Part shown: piece by piece, positions 1-8,700 of the stretch
Numbering within the stretch: position 1 is the stretch's first letter
Layout: each line of letters opens with the position of its first letter
Assembly: GCA_004296145.1 (NCBI GenBank)
Contig: SEBM01000104.1
Location: 1-10,025 of the forward strand
DNA from: Flavobacterium sp.
GTDB taxonomy: Bacteria; Bacteroidota; Bacteroidia; Flavobacteriales; Flavobacteriaceae
Direction of reading: 5' to 3'
DNA length: 10,025 bases
Made by a program: the position numbers and the translations under genes
The notes under the pieces: model-generated
What the model saw: the letters and a program-made list of their open reading frames with translations, nothing else
What the model was told of the DNA's origin: nothing
Databases searched by the model: none

Positions 1-57
1 TATAAATACTTAATTTTAAACAAGTTACATCTTCTTTTTTTGTACTAATAATAGTAT

Positions 58-816
58 TTATTCATATACGCGAACGTAATCTACATAATATTTTTGTGGC
101 AATACAGTATCGTCTACGTCAGGTCCTCCAAAATTTCCTCCTATAGCTAAATTGACAATAATATAGAATGGCTTGTCAAATGGCCATGTATTTTCATCTT
201 TTACTTCAGGATTGAAAGTGTAAACCAAAGTAGTATCTACATAAAATTCTATTTTCTCTTTTGACCATTCTATAGCATACACATGATACCCTTCTTCGAT
301 ATTGGGAAATTCTGTCCTCTTGGTATTGATTGTGTTTCCGTGACTATCCTGGGTGTGTAATGTGGTGTAAACCATATGTGGATCTCTACCAATATATTCT
401 AAAATATCAATTTCTCCTGTTTTTGGCCATTTTACCTCATCAATATTGGCTCCTAACATCCAAAATGCCGGCCATAAACCGTGTCCAACAGGAAGTTTTG
501 CTCTGGCTTCGATTCTTCCGTACAAAAACTGCTTTTTCCCTTTGGTGGTAATCTTTGTAGACGTGTATTTGGTTCCTTCTTTTCTGGCTTCGATTATTAA
601 AATTCCGTCTTTTATTTCGTGATTTGTTTTGGTATAAATTTGTCTTTCATTATTTCCATAACCACAAAGATCCGGACAGCCATCACCTGTTTCAAAATTC
701 CAAAACTTTTCGTTTATATTTTTTTTGCTGAAATTTTCCTCCCACAACAATTTTCTTTTTGCGTTTTGTGCGTACGAAAAACTGCAAATCAACAGCAGTA
801 AAACTATTTTTTTCAT
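58..816 (-). CDS. Secreted GH16 endo-beta-1,3-glucanase (laminarinase type)
   Basis: This 252-residue protein is a single-domain glycoside hydrolase family 16 enzyme, expected to cut internal beta-1,3 (or mixed 1,3/1,4) glucosidic bonds with retention of configuration. The signature GEIDILEYIG at residues 134-143 supplies E135 (nucleophile), D137 and E140 (acid/base). The ExDxxE spacing is that of laminarinases and lichenases. Other family landmarks are GYGNNERQIYT (52-62), LYGRIEARAKLP (98-109), WPAFWMLGAN (115-124) and the closing YVDYVRVYE. C47 and C51 in GCPDLCG could form a disulfide. The N-terminus is a Sec signal peptide with probable cleavage after Ala16 (SYA-Q). C11 is preceded by Ile and makes a poor lipobox, so the enzyme is probably soluble in the periplasm or secreted. 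There is no room for a type IX secretion C-terminal domain. It is last in the row, 75 bp after the GH16 lipoprotein gene. The start is ATG with AAAGG three to seven bases upstream. Family is certain; exact substrate and location are inferred. Confidence 0.93.
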   Translation of the reverse strand: MKKIVLLLLICSFSYAQNAKRKLLWEENFSKKNINEKFWNFETGDGCPDLCGYGNNERQIYTKTNHEIKDGILIIEARKEGTKYTSTKITTKGKKQFLYGRIEARAKLPVGHGLWPAFWMLGANIDEVKWPKTGEIDILEYIGRDPHMVYTTLHTQDSHGNTINTKRTEFPNIEEGYHVYAIEWSKEKIEFYVDTTLVYTFNPEVKDENTWPFDKPFYIIVNLAIGGNFGGPDVDDTVLPQKYYVDYVRVYE

Positions 817-841
817 AGCCTTTTTTTAAATATGATTAAAT

Positions 842-871
842 TAAGAAGGCCAGCCGAAACTGACCTTCTCA
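842..871 (-). terminator. Hairpin between the two GH16 genes, possible (partial) terminator
   Basis: Arms 844-853 (AGAAGGCCAG on the plus strand) and 860-869 (CTGACCTTCT) pair over 10 bp, with one G-U wobble on the RNA of the minus strand, around a 6-base loop. The stem can extend by about two more weak pairs. It lies just after the stop codon of the upstream GH16 gene and before the last gene. On the minus strand it is followed by TTAATTTAAT rather than a clean U-run, so it may be a leaky terminator or an mRNA-stabilising stem instead of a full stop signal. Confidence 0.55.
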
Positions 872-891
872 CTTTTTACTAATTAATTAAC

Positions 892-2556
892 CTATTGATA
901 TACCCTTACGTAATCAATCTCCATAGTAGACTGAGTAAAAGCAGCATCAATATTACCGCCGAAAGTACCTCCCATTGCCACATTTAAGATTATAAAGAAA
1001 TCTTTATTAAATGGTAATGATGCATCGTTTGGAACTTTATGAATCAATGTGTCATCTACATAAATTTCTACTGCTGCTGGCGACCAGATTGTTTTGTAAG
1101 TATGAAATTCTGTTGAAACATTAGGAATCGTTTTAGAACCTGTATTAGCATTTCCTGCTGAATGCCCAGGATAATGCAGTGTTCCGTGAACAAGATCCTG
1201 GCTATTACCAACATGTTCCATTACATCAATTTCACCACAAGCAGGCCATGCATTTGTTGCATAATTTGCCCCTAACATCCAAATTGCAGGCCATGTTCCT
1301 TTTCCTGTTGGAAGTTTTGCACGAACCTCAAGTTTACCATAAGTAAAATCATATTTACCTTCAGATTTTAATCTCGCAGATGAATAATCAAATCCTCCTG
1401 AAGCTTCTTTTTTGGCTGTAATCTTTAAAAAACCTCCTTGTACAATTACGTTAGTTGCAGAGTTTGTATAGTTTTGTTTTTCACTATTTCCCCATCCGTT
1501 GTCTCCATTTCCTAAATTGTATCCCCATTTAGAAGCATCTGGCGCACCATCTGTATTGAATTCATCTGACCAAACTAAATTTGTATAGTCTGTACTTGGC
1601 TCTGGATTTGAATTTGGCGGAGTTGTCGTAAATGTATGATACCATGCCAATGCAGGATTACCACCCATTACTGCTCTAACAGTCATTCTGTTTGCAGTTA
1701 TAGATAAAATCTCATATGAGCTTTGACCTATATAATACCCCATAAATCCTCCGTCTGCAATGTTTATCGTTGTTCCTCTGGTTTGTTCTGCATGTTTAGG
1801 ATTTTGCATTATAACAGATTCAGAAGGACTTAATGAAACATTTTTAACACCAGCTGTGTTATAAGATAAACAAGCATCGTCTGGTGAACTTCCTCCTGCA
1901 ACACTTGCAAAAGCAGCATTGAAGAATGTAGAACCACCATTATTTAATTCAAATTTCAACTGGTCTCCAACTAAAGAGAAAGTCAATTCGTTCTCGTATA
2001 AACAACTACTTGACGGAGAAGCCGCTTTCTCAAAAGGTCCTGCTTGATAATAGTTTGCATAGAAGTTTTTCGTAGCATCACCATCATTTTGTCCCACACC
2101 CAAATGTCCAGGTTCTGATGCTGCCCAATACCATTTTTTAGAAGTTCCGCCTGTTAAGAATTTAACAGCTTCTTCATCATTAAAATTGCTTTGTACTTCA
2201 ACTTCTATAGCTGTAGTACTTACTACTCCACCTTTTCCTGATGCTACAAGAGTTACTGTATATTTATTAACTCCTGTTTTGGTAAAACGTTTTGTGATTT
2301 TTCCGTTTGGGGAATTATCAGATGTTCCGTCAGGATAAACATATTTGTATGAAATAGTATTATCTGCCGTTCCAACAAACTTTACTAATCCTGAACCATC
2401 TCCGTACGGAGCGTCGGCTGTTTTACCAACAATCTCCGCTGTGACTTTAACATTTGTTGGTGTAGTCAAATCCCCGAAGGTATAATCGTCTTTTTGACAG
2501 CTTACTGCAAACAGTAATACAAAAAGGAAGACAAAGTATTTATTATATTTTTTCAT
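892..2556 (-). CDS. Surface GH16 beta-glucanase lipoprotein with PKD-like N-terminal domain
   Basis: This is a multidomain family 16 glucanase, probably anchored on the outer face of the outer membrane. Numbering is from the ATG at 2556 (554 residues). The signal peptide ends in a lipobox (FAVSC, Cys20) followed by QKDD, which resembles the Bacteroidota lipoprotein export signal for surface display. Residues 31-122 form a PKD/Ig-like domain. Residues 127-310 form an aromatic-rich module that I cannot assign, beginning FLTGGTSKKWYW and containing GHLGVG. A Pro/Ser/Asn linker (about 311-322) leads to the GH16 domain (323-554). The catalytic motif GEIDVMEHVG gives E442 (nucleophile), D444 and E447 (acid/base); WPAIWMLGAN and the closing IDYVRVYQ are also typical. 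An in-frame ATG at 2586 would add ten residues. I prefer 2556 because it gives a normal-length lipoprotein signal that starts with a charged MKK. The gene lies 56 bp (26 bp with the longer start) after the PKD lipoprotein gene. Likely job: first cut of beta-1,3-glucan at the cell surface. Confidence 0.92.
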   Translation of the reverse strand: MKKYNKYFVFLFVLLFAVSCQKDDYTFGDLTTPTNVKVTAEIVGKTADAPYGDGSGLVKFVGTADNTISYKYVYPDGTSDNSPNGKITKRFTKTGVNKYTVTLVASGKGGVVSTTAIEVEVQSNFNDEEAVKFLTGGTSKKWYWAASEPGHLGVGQNDGDATKNFYANYYQAGPFEKAASPSSSCLYENELTFSLVGDQLKFELNNGGSTFFNAAFASVAGGSSPDDACLSYNTAGVKNVSLSPSESVIMQNPKHAEQTRGTTINIADGGFMGYYIGQSSYEILSITANRMTVRAVMGGNPALAWYHTFTTTPPNSNPEPSTDYTNLVWSDEFNTDGAPDASKWGYNLGNGDNGWGNSEKQNYTNSATNVIVQGGFLKITAKKEASGGFDYSSARLKSEGKYDFTYGKLEVRAKLPTGKGTWPAIWMLGANYATNAWPACGEIDVMEHVGNSQDLVHGTLHYPGHSAGNANTGSKTIPNVSTEFHTYKTIWSPAAVEIYVDDTLIHKVPNDASLPFNKDFFIILNVAMGGTFGGNIDAAFTQSTMEIDYVRVYQ

Positions 2557-2594
2557 TTCAATTGTTTTTATAAAATGTAATTTCATTTTAATTG
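2551..2594 (-). repeat. Duplicated in-frame start region of the GH16 lipoprotein gene
   Basis: A 14-base segment, TTTCATTTTAATTG on the plus strand at 2581-2594, recurs with one change at 2551-2564 (TTTCATTTCAATTG). On the coding strand each copy reads CAATT(A/G)AAATGAAA and holds an ATG, and the two ATGs are exactly 30 bp apart in the same frame. The first copy is identical to the segment around the susD-like start codon (5730-5743). Neither copy has a strong Shine-Dalgarno sequence. This makes the start of the GH16 lipoprotein ambiguous between 2586 and 2556. Confidence 0.6.
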
Positions 2595-2612
2595 AGCAAT
2601 AATGTTCCTTTT

Positions 2613-4217
2613 CTATTTGTGAAAATAAACGTTATCAATATACACAGTATGATTTCCTGAAGGATTTCCTGAGTAGATCAACTGTGCAATATGCGCACGT
2701 GTTGTTAATCCTGTAAAATCACTAAGCGGAATATCTAAACTTACCCAAGTTCCTTGTGCAGGCGCAGTAACTTTAATTTCATGCTCCACATTATCTCCTC
2801 CGGTTTCATAAACTCCGTTTGCTCCAAAATCTACTAATTTTATTCTGAATTCTGTAAAATCAGGAGAATATACATCTACGTGAAAATGAGTCATTCCAGA
2901 AGCATCAATTGGTGCATTTGGCTCAATACCTACAAAATTTAATTTTGAGTATTTTTTTACATTATTTCCTCCAATTGCAATTTCTTCTAATGTAGTATCT
3001 GACCATGAAGTTCTCCATGTTGAAATACCTACATTTGTATAAGAATCACTAAACAATGACACAACATCTGTAGCTGCTTTTGTTGGAGTTGGTGCTGCAG
3101 GAACTGTTGCAGCTTCTTTATAGAAATAAATGTTATCGATATAAACACTACCAGCTGCCCAAGGTGTTCCAACTAATTTTATTTGGTAAATATCTGCAAC
3201 ACTTAATCCCTGACTTGTGAAAGCTGAAATTGGAATATCGATACTTGTCCATTGATTAGCTATAAGATCTTTTGTAACTGGTTTTTCACCATTTGTTTTA
3301 CTGATCAAAGAAGTTTCAATTTTTTGCAAATCTGCTGTCCAAACATCCATGTGGATGAAATCCATACCAGAAACATCAATAGTAACATTGTCTGCCAATG
3401 CAATTCCCTGATAGCTCAACTTGATGTAATTCAACATTTTATCGCCATTTAAATCAAACTCGCTCCAGCTACTGCCCTGACCTGCCTGACCCCAATCTGG
3501 GAAATAATTTGTTCCGGCTACATTTGTATATTTTGAACCGTAAATAGAAATTACATCTCCAGCTTGTCTGTTTGGTGGTGTTGGAGCAGATGAAGTAGGG
3601 TTCAGGATAAGTATAGCTTCAAACTCCTGAGTATACTCTGTAGTTTCAACAGCAGCACTTTTTGATACTACACGAATAGTATATACACCAGGTTGCTGAT
3701 ACGTATAAGAAACCGATTCTCCATTATTTGCCGAAACGGGATCTGGTTTTCCTGCTTCTCCAAAATAGACATCATAAAACAATGCAAAATCTGCAGTTGC
3801 TTTAACAGTTACTTTTTTAGAAACTGACTGGTCATTTGTAATGATAACCTCTAAATTTTCAGGAGCTCTGAACGAAACTACTACCTCATGTTCAACTTCG
3901 GTCATTTTTCCGTTAACGTTCATTGCAAAAATTTTAGATTTGTACACACCTTCTTTGTAAGTATGTACTAAAGTTCCTCCAGGCTGAACATAATCAGACT
4001 CAGGGCTTCCATCTCCAAAATTAACTTTGAATTGCGTTACTCCTTCTCCCTTAGGCAAAAAAGTAACCTTTCCTGTATTATCCTGAGTGACAGTTGTAAG
4101 AGCCGAAACATTTGTTGGTGCAGCTATACCATCTAAATTCACATCCAGGTCATCGTTTGCACAACTTAAAATTGTGGCTAAAACGAAAAGATTTATAATA
4201 AAATATATTTTTTTCAT
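2613..4217 (-). CDS. PKD-domain lipoprotein with tandem carbohydrate-binding-like modules (surface glycan-binding protein)
   Basis: This 534-residue lipoprotein has no recognisable catalytic domain and sits in the position of a surface glycan-binding protein, between susD and the GH16 gene. The lipobox is ILSC with Cys19, followed by ANDD, an acidic pattern that suits surface export. Residues 31-115 form a PKD-like domain with the motif VNFGDGSP at 65-72. Residues 118-205 form a second PKD/Ig-like domain (YTYQQPGVYTIRV at 171-183). A Pro/Thr-rich linker leads to two homologous modules at about 215-367 and 378-534. Both contain a D-V-(I/V)-S-(I/L) opening, SxxYTNV, a conserved Trp region, IDASGM or IDVSGM, a W(T/V)S(I/L)DIP motif and a closing VYIDN(I/V)YF. 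This is a beta-sandwich style seen in binding modules. The gene starts 12 bp after the susD-like stop codon. Inferred role: holding beta-glucan at the cell surface and passing it to the GH16 lipoprotein and the SusCD importer. Binding activity is inferred, not visible. Confidence 0.85.
   Translation of the reverse strand: MKKIYFIINLFVLATILSCANDDLDVNLDGIAAPTNVSALTTVTQDNTGKVTFLPKGEGVTQFKVNFGDGSPESDYVQPGGTLVHTYKEGVYKSKIFAMNVNGKMTEVEHEVVVSFRAPENLEVIITNDQSVSKKVTVKATADFALFYDVYFGEAGKPDPVSANNGESVSYTYQQPGVYTIRVVSKSAAVETTEYTQEFEAILILNPTSSAPTPPNRQAGDVISIYGSKYTNVAGTNYFPDWGQAGQGSSWSEFDLNGDKMLNYIKLSYQGIALADNVTIDVSGMDFIHMDVWTADLQKIETSLISKTNGEKPVTKDLIANQWTSIDIPISAFTSQGLSVADIYQIKLVGTPWAAGSVYIDNIYFYKEAATVPAAPTPTKAATDVVSLFSDSYTNVGISTWRTSWSDTTLEEIAIGGNNVKKYSKLNFVGIEPNAPIDASGMTHFHVDVYSPDFTEFRIKLVDFGANGVYETGGDNVEHEIKVTAPAQGTWVSLDIPLSDFTGLTTRAHIAQLIYSGNPSGNHTVYIDNVYFHK
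2616..3575 (-). repeat. Tandem duplicated module coding region inside the PKD lipoprotein gene
   Basis: Two homologous stretches code for the two C-terminal modules: 3117-3575 (first module) and 2616-3086 (second). The similarity is clear in protein (VYIDNIYFYK against VYIDNVYFHK, DVSGMDFIHMDVW against DASGMTHFHVDVY). At DNA level it is limited to short stretches such as the one coding VYIDN, so the duplication is old rather than recent. A linker containing APTPTK joins the modules. Confidence 0.75.
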
Positions 4218-4229
4218 AATTGATGTTTT

Positions 4230-5735
4230 TTAATATCCAGGGTTTTGTGCCCAGTTTCCGTTTGCAAATTGAATTTCTTCAATCGGAAGTGGAAATAATT
4301 CATTTTTATCTGCTGTAAAACCAGGAATTGTTCCTTCTGCATTTCCAGTTCTCACTAAGTCAAAGAAACGGTGTCCTTCTCCAAAAAGTTCAACTCTTCT
4401 TTCTTTCAAGATCAAATCAGTTAAGGCAGCTCCGCTTAAAAATACATCATGCGTATTATCTCCAAAAGCACGTCTTCTTACCTGATTTAAATACTCTCTT
4501 GCTTTTCCATCATTTATACCTCCTCTGTTGTTAGCTTCTGCAGCCATTAATAATACATCAGCATAACGTATTGCTCTGTAATTATTTGGATTTGTTAAGT
4601 TCAAATCTCCTGCAGCTTCTTTACTTCTCGTTCTTGGAAGATATTTTCTGTTGAAGAAACCTGTATCCTCATTTCCTTTTCCAAATTTGATTCCGTTTCC
4701 ATTATCATAATTAGTATTAGCTGCTGCCCAGGCATTAATATCCAGAATTGATACATCTTTACGTTTATCACCAGCCTCAAAAGCATTTGCACTTTCTGCT
4801 GTTGGAACATTAAAACTGAAACCTGCACTAAAGAATGGACCACTATAACCTCTTACTCCACTGAAACCTACAGCAACATTTCCTTCACTACATTGCAAAC
4901 AAGGAAAACCTGCTCCTTCAACATCAGTATATTGTACTTCAAAAACAGACTCTGTTCCATTTTCTCCGGATAGCTCAAACAAATTAGTATAGTCATTACC
5001 TGTTTTTAATGAATAAGTACCTAAGTCAATTACACCTTGCAAAGCAGTAGCAGCCTGAGCAAATTTATCCTGATATAAATACGCTTTTCCAAGTAATGCC
5101 AATGCAGCACCTTTCGTAGCTCTTCCTTTCTGAGAAGGATTTGGAGATAAATTAGCTGCCGCGAAAATTAAATCAGCTTCTATAGAAGCATAAACTTCTG
5201 CAACTGATGAACGCGGAATTTTAAGTTCATCTCCAAGTACAAACCTGGCATCTGGTTTCATAGGGATACCACCAAACCATTTTACTAATTCAAATTGGTA
5301 GTATGCTCTAAGAAAACGTGTTTCAGCTATTAATTGCGTTTTTCCTTCAAAATCAGTTTTATCTTGAAACTCAAGAATATAATTTGTTCTCTGAACGCCA
5401 GCAAACATCCAATTCCAGATATCTCTAAGATTACTGTTTGTCTGAGTGTGGATCATATCATCAATTTGCTGAAAACCAATAACGTCTGTTGGGCTTTCTC
5501 CTCCTGCCAGTGTATTGTCTGATGCAATTTCTCCTAATAAAACATTAACATAAGTCGATTGCAGTAAATCGTAAGCGGCAATTAAGGCATTATCATATTC
5601 TTCTTTTGAATTAAAATAATTCTCTGAATCGATAGAATATTCGGGAGCGGGGTTAACAAATTCATCCGAACAGGAAGTTGTTACGGTCGAAAGTAATGTT
5701 ATCGCTGCTAAAGTTGTAAAAATATATTTTTTCAT
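4230..5735 (-). CDS. SusD/RagB-family outer-membrane glycan-binding lipoprotein
   Basis: This 501-residue protein is the SusD partner that covers the SusC channel and captures oligosaccharides on the cell surface. The signal peptide ends TTSC (Cys22), followed by SDEF, giving an acidic export pattern. Family landmarks in order are YFNSKEEYDNAL (40-51), AETRFLRAYYQFELVKWFGG (137-156), a TPR-like helix pair (about 207-236), RYADVLLMAAEA (390-401), ERRVELFGEGHRFFDLVR (445-462), and the C-terminal LFPLPIEEI with a closing NPGY. Length fits the family. C279 and C282 (PCLQC) may form a small disulfide loop. Trp108 and Trp110 and other aromatics are candidate sugar stackers, but I cannot place the binding site. 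The gene starts only 11 bp after the susC-like stop codon, so the two are surely co-transcribed. The start ATG lies in an A-rich context (CAATTAAAATG) without a Shine-Dalgarno sequence, as is usual in Flavobacterium. Confidence 0.95.
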   Translation of the reverse strand: MKKYIFTTLAAITLLSTVTTSCSDEFVNPAPEYSIDSENYFNSKEEYDNALIAAYDLLQSTYVNVLLGEIASDNTLAGGESPTDVIGFQQIDDMIHTQTNSNLRDIWNWMFAGVQRTNYILEFQDKTDFEGKTQLIAETRFLRAYYQFELVKWFGGIPMKPDARFVLGDELKIPRSSVAEVYASIEADLIFAAANLSPNPSQKGRATKGAALALLGKAYLYQDKFAQAATALQGVIDLGTYSLKTGNDYTNLFELSGENGTESVFEVQYTDVEGAGFPCLQCSEGNVAVGFSGVRGYSGPFFSAGFSFNVPTAESANAFEAGDKRKDVSILDINAWAAANTNYDNGNGIKFGKGNEDTGFFNRKYLPRTRSKEAAGDLNLTNPNNYRAIRYADVLLMAAEANNRGGINDGKAREYLNQVRRRAFGDNTHDVFLSGAALTDLILKERRVELFGEGHRFFDLVRTGNAEGTIPGFTADKNELFPLPIEEIQFANGNWAQNPGY

Positions 5736-5746
5736 TTTAATTGAAA

Positions 5747-8700
5747 TTAAAAATTAATGTTTAAGCCCAATAAATAGGTTCTTGGTACAGGATAAAATCC
5801 ATAATCAATTCCAGCTCCAATTGGCGATTGAGATACATTGTCTCTGTTTCCAGGTCCAAAAGAAGCTCCCGGATCAAATCCTTTATATTTTGTAAATGTG
5901 TATAAATTGTTTACACCAGCATAAAGTCTTAATTTTGTAATTCCTGCTTTTTGGGTTACATTAGGACTTAAAGTATAACCTAATTGAACGTTTTGTATTC
6001 TTACATAAGAAGCATCTTCTACAAAGTAAGAAGAAAAAACGTTGTTTGCAGTTGCACCAGTTGTAACTCTTGGAGTTGAATTACTTGTTCCTTCTCCTGT
6101 CCATCTGTCTAATACATAATTTAAACGATTAGCATCAGAAAGTGTTCTTTCGTAATTACGAACCATATCATTTCCAACTGAAGCAAATGTGAAAACAGCG
6201 AAATCAAGATTTTTGTAATTCATTTGTAAATTGAATCCCATTGTCGCTTCCGGAACCGGATCACCTATGTTTGTCTTATCTTTTGCATCCAATACCCCAT
6301 CCCCATTGACGTCAACATAACGAATATCACCAGGCGCAGCGTTTGCTCCTAATGCTAACTGAGATGGATGTGCATCAATTTCTGCCTGATTCTGAAAAAT
6401 TCCATCTGTTTTATATCCGTAAAAATATCCCATTGGCTTCCCAATTTCCATACGAGCTGGTGCAGGCTGACCTACTCCAAATGCTCCTCCTTCAATAAAC
6501 CCTGTACCATTGTTTACTTCTAAAACTTCATTTTTAATGAAAGTTACATTATAACCCACACTCATTGAAAATGCATCTGAGAATTTTTCTTTATAATCTA
6601 TTGCGAATTCAAATCCGGCATTTCTTACTGTACCGGCATTTAATGTTGGAGAACTAGCTCCCGGAGCACCTGTACCAATAATTCCTGAAACCGGAATATT
6701 TGGAATCAATAAATCTTTTCTGGTATCAATAAAATAATCTGCTACTATAGATATTTTATCATTTAGCAATCTAAAATCTAAACCAACGTCAAATTTTCTT
6801 GCTTCTTCCCATTTTAAATCAGGATTCGGTGTTTGTCCCATTGCCGTACCATTATTTAAAGTTCCGTCAAATATATACGTTGCTTCTCCGTTAAGAATTC
6901 CCAAATAACCAAAATTTGGAATTTGGTCATTTCCTAAAGTACCGTAACTTGCTCTTAACTTCAGGAAATTTAAGAATTTTGGCTCTCCAAAAAAGTCTTC
7001 ATCAGAAATTACCCAACCTCCTGTAAATGAAGGAAAATAACCTATTGTATTAGTTGGACCAAATTTAGTAGAAGCATCACGTCTGATCATAGCAGACAAT
7101 AGATATTTTCCTTTATAGTCATATTGCAATCTTCCAAAATAAGAAAGTCTTCTTTGATCATAAACATAGTTAGTATTTGTCAATGTCTCAGAAATTCCTT
7201 TTGTTAAAGAAATATCGGCGAATTCCCATAAATTGTTCGGAACATCAAAACCTGTAGCAGTAAGACCGTTACCCCATTGTTTAAAAATGGTTGTACCAAC
7301 AGTACCTGTAATATTATGATTTTCTCCAATTTTTGTATTGTAAGTCCCAAAAAGGTCAAATGAGTAATTGTTATCATTTACCGCTCCCTGAGTTACAGAA
7401 CTTCTTTGTACATCAAATACTTTTCCGCCGTAGCTAATTTTCTTTGCAAACGTTCTTGATTCGCTGTTTGATGTATTAAAACCAATTGAACTAGAAAGCG
7501 TAAATCCTTTGAAGATTTTATAATCTAATCCAAAATTTCCGTTTAATTTTTTAAAATTATAATCGTTATAAGTATTTTCAATTTGTGCTAACGGGTTTAT
7601 AATTTCTGTACCTAATCCTGTAGTACTTGGTACAAGTGTCAGTTGACCATTTGCGTCATAAGGGTTCAATGTTGCAGGAACGTTTAATGCATTAAACAAT
7701 ACAGATCCAAGACCGTTTTCGTTTAATGTATTTCTTGTGAAATAAGTATAAATTACATTTGTTTTTAATTTGAATTTATCACTTAAATCAACTCCTAATG
7801 CAAGTCTGGCAGTATTTCTCAAATAACCTGATTTATCTCCGCCAACAATACCTGCCTGATCCAAATGTGATCCACTTACAGAGTAAGTCATTTTATCAGA
7901 ACCTCCTGAAATTGTCAAATCATTATTAATAATAGGAACACCTTTCTTAAAAACTTCATCCTGCCAGTCAGTACCTTTTCCTAAATTACTAACATTTGTA
8001 TATGGAATTGGTCTTCCTCCATTAGAATAACTTTCGTTTAATAAAAGTGCATATTCAGTAGCATTCAAAGTTGGTAATTTTCTTGAAGTTTCCTGAAATC
8101 CTGTATAGCTGTTAAAAGAAACTCTGGTTTTAGAATTCTTTTTACCCATTTTAGTAGTCACTAAGATGATTCCGTTCGCTCCAATAGTTCCATAAATTGC
8201 CGCTTGTGCATCTTTTAGGACTGTAATTGTTTCTATATCATTTGGATTTAGTAATCCTAAATCTCCAACATAACCATCAATAATTACAGTTGGTCTGCTT
8301 TCACCATTTGTAGCTACACCACGAATACGAATATCCAATGGTGCACCCGGAGCTCCTGACTGAGTAGTAACATTTACACCGGCAATAGTTCCTTGCAATG
8401 CCTGCTCAATTCTTGCAGGTTTCAGTACATCAAGCGTTTTACTATCTAAAACAGCAACTGCACCTGTAACTTCTCTCTTTTTCTGAGTACCGTATCCAAT
8501 TACAACAACTTCATCCAATGATCTTGTGTCATCGGCCATCTTTACTGTAATTTTTGTTCCCGATACTACAACTTCCTGCGTTCGGAAACCGGTATAACTG
8601 AAAACAATTGTTGTTCCTTTTGGAACTCCTGTTAATTTAAAAGATCCGTCAAAGTCAGTGGTTGTGCTTTGGGATGAACTTTTAACTTTTACATTCACGC

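Noticed and set aside
43..56. Small dyad TACTA-ATAA-TAGTA as a terminator after the last gene
   Set aside because: The stem is only 5 bp and AT-rich, and on the minus strand it is followed by an A-run rather than a U-run.
1..57. Start of another gene left of the small GH16
   Set aside because: The 57 bases after the stop codon hold no open frame with a start; the next gene, if any, is outside the window.
330..801. Plus-strand open frames inside the small GH16 gene
   Set aside because: They lie antisense to a clear GH16 coding sequence, have no recognisable domain, and are typical chance frames.
58..816. Small GH16 as a lipoprotein using Cys11
   Set aside because: The residue before Cys11 is Ile, which does not fit a lipobox (Gly, Ala or Ser expected), and no acidic export signal follows.
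892..4217. Type IX secretion C-terminal domains on the GH16 or PKD lipoproteins
   Set aside because: Both end directly at their catalytic or binding modules, and both have lipoprotein signals that explain surface placement.
4601..4843. Minus-strand open frame of 80 codons within the susD-like gene
   Set aside because: It overlaps the SusD coding sequence in another frame and has low-complexity, unrecognisable translation.
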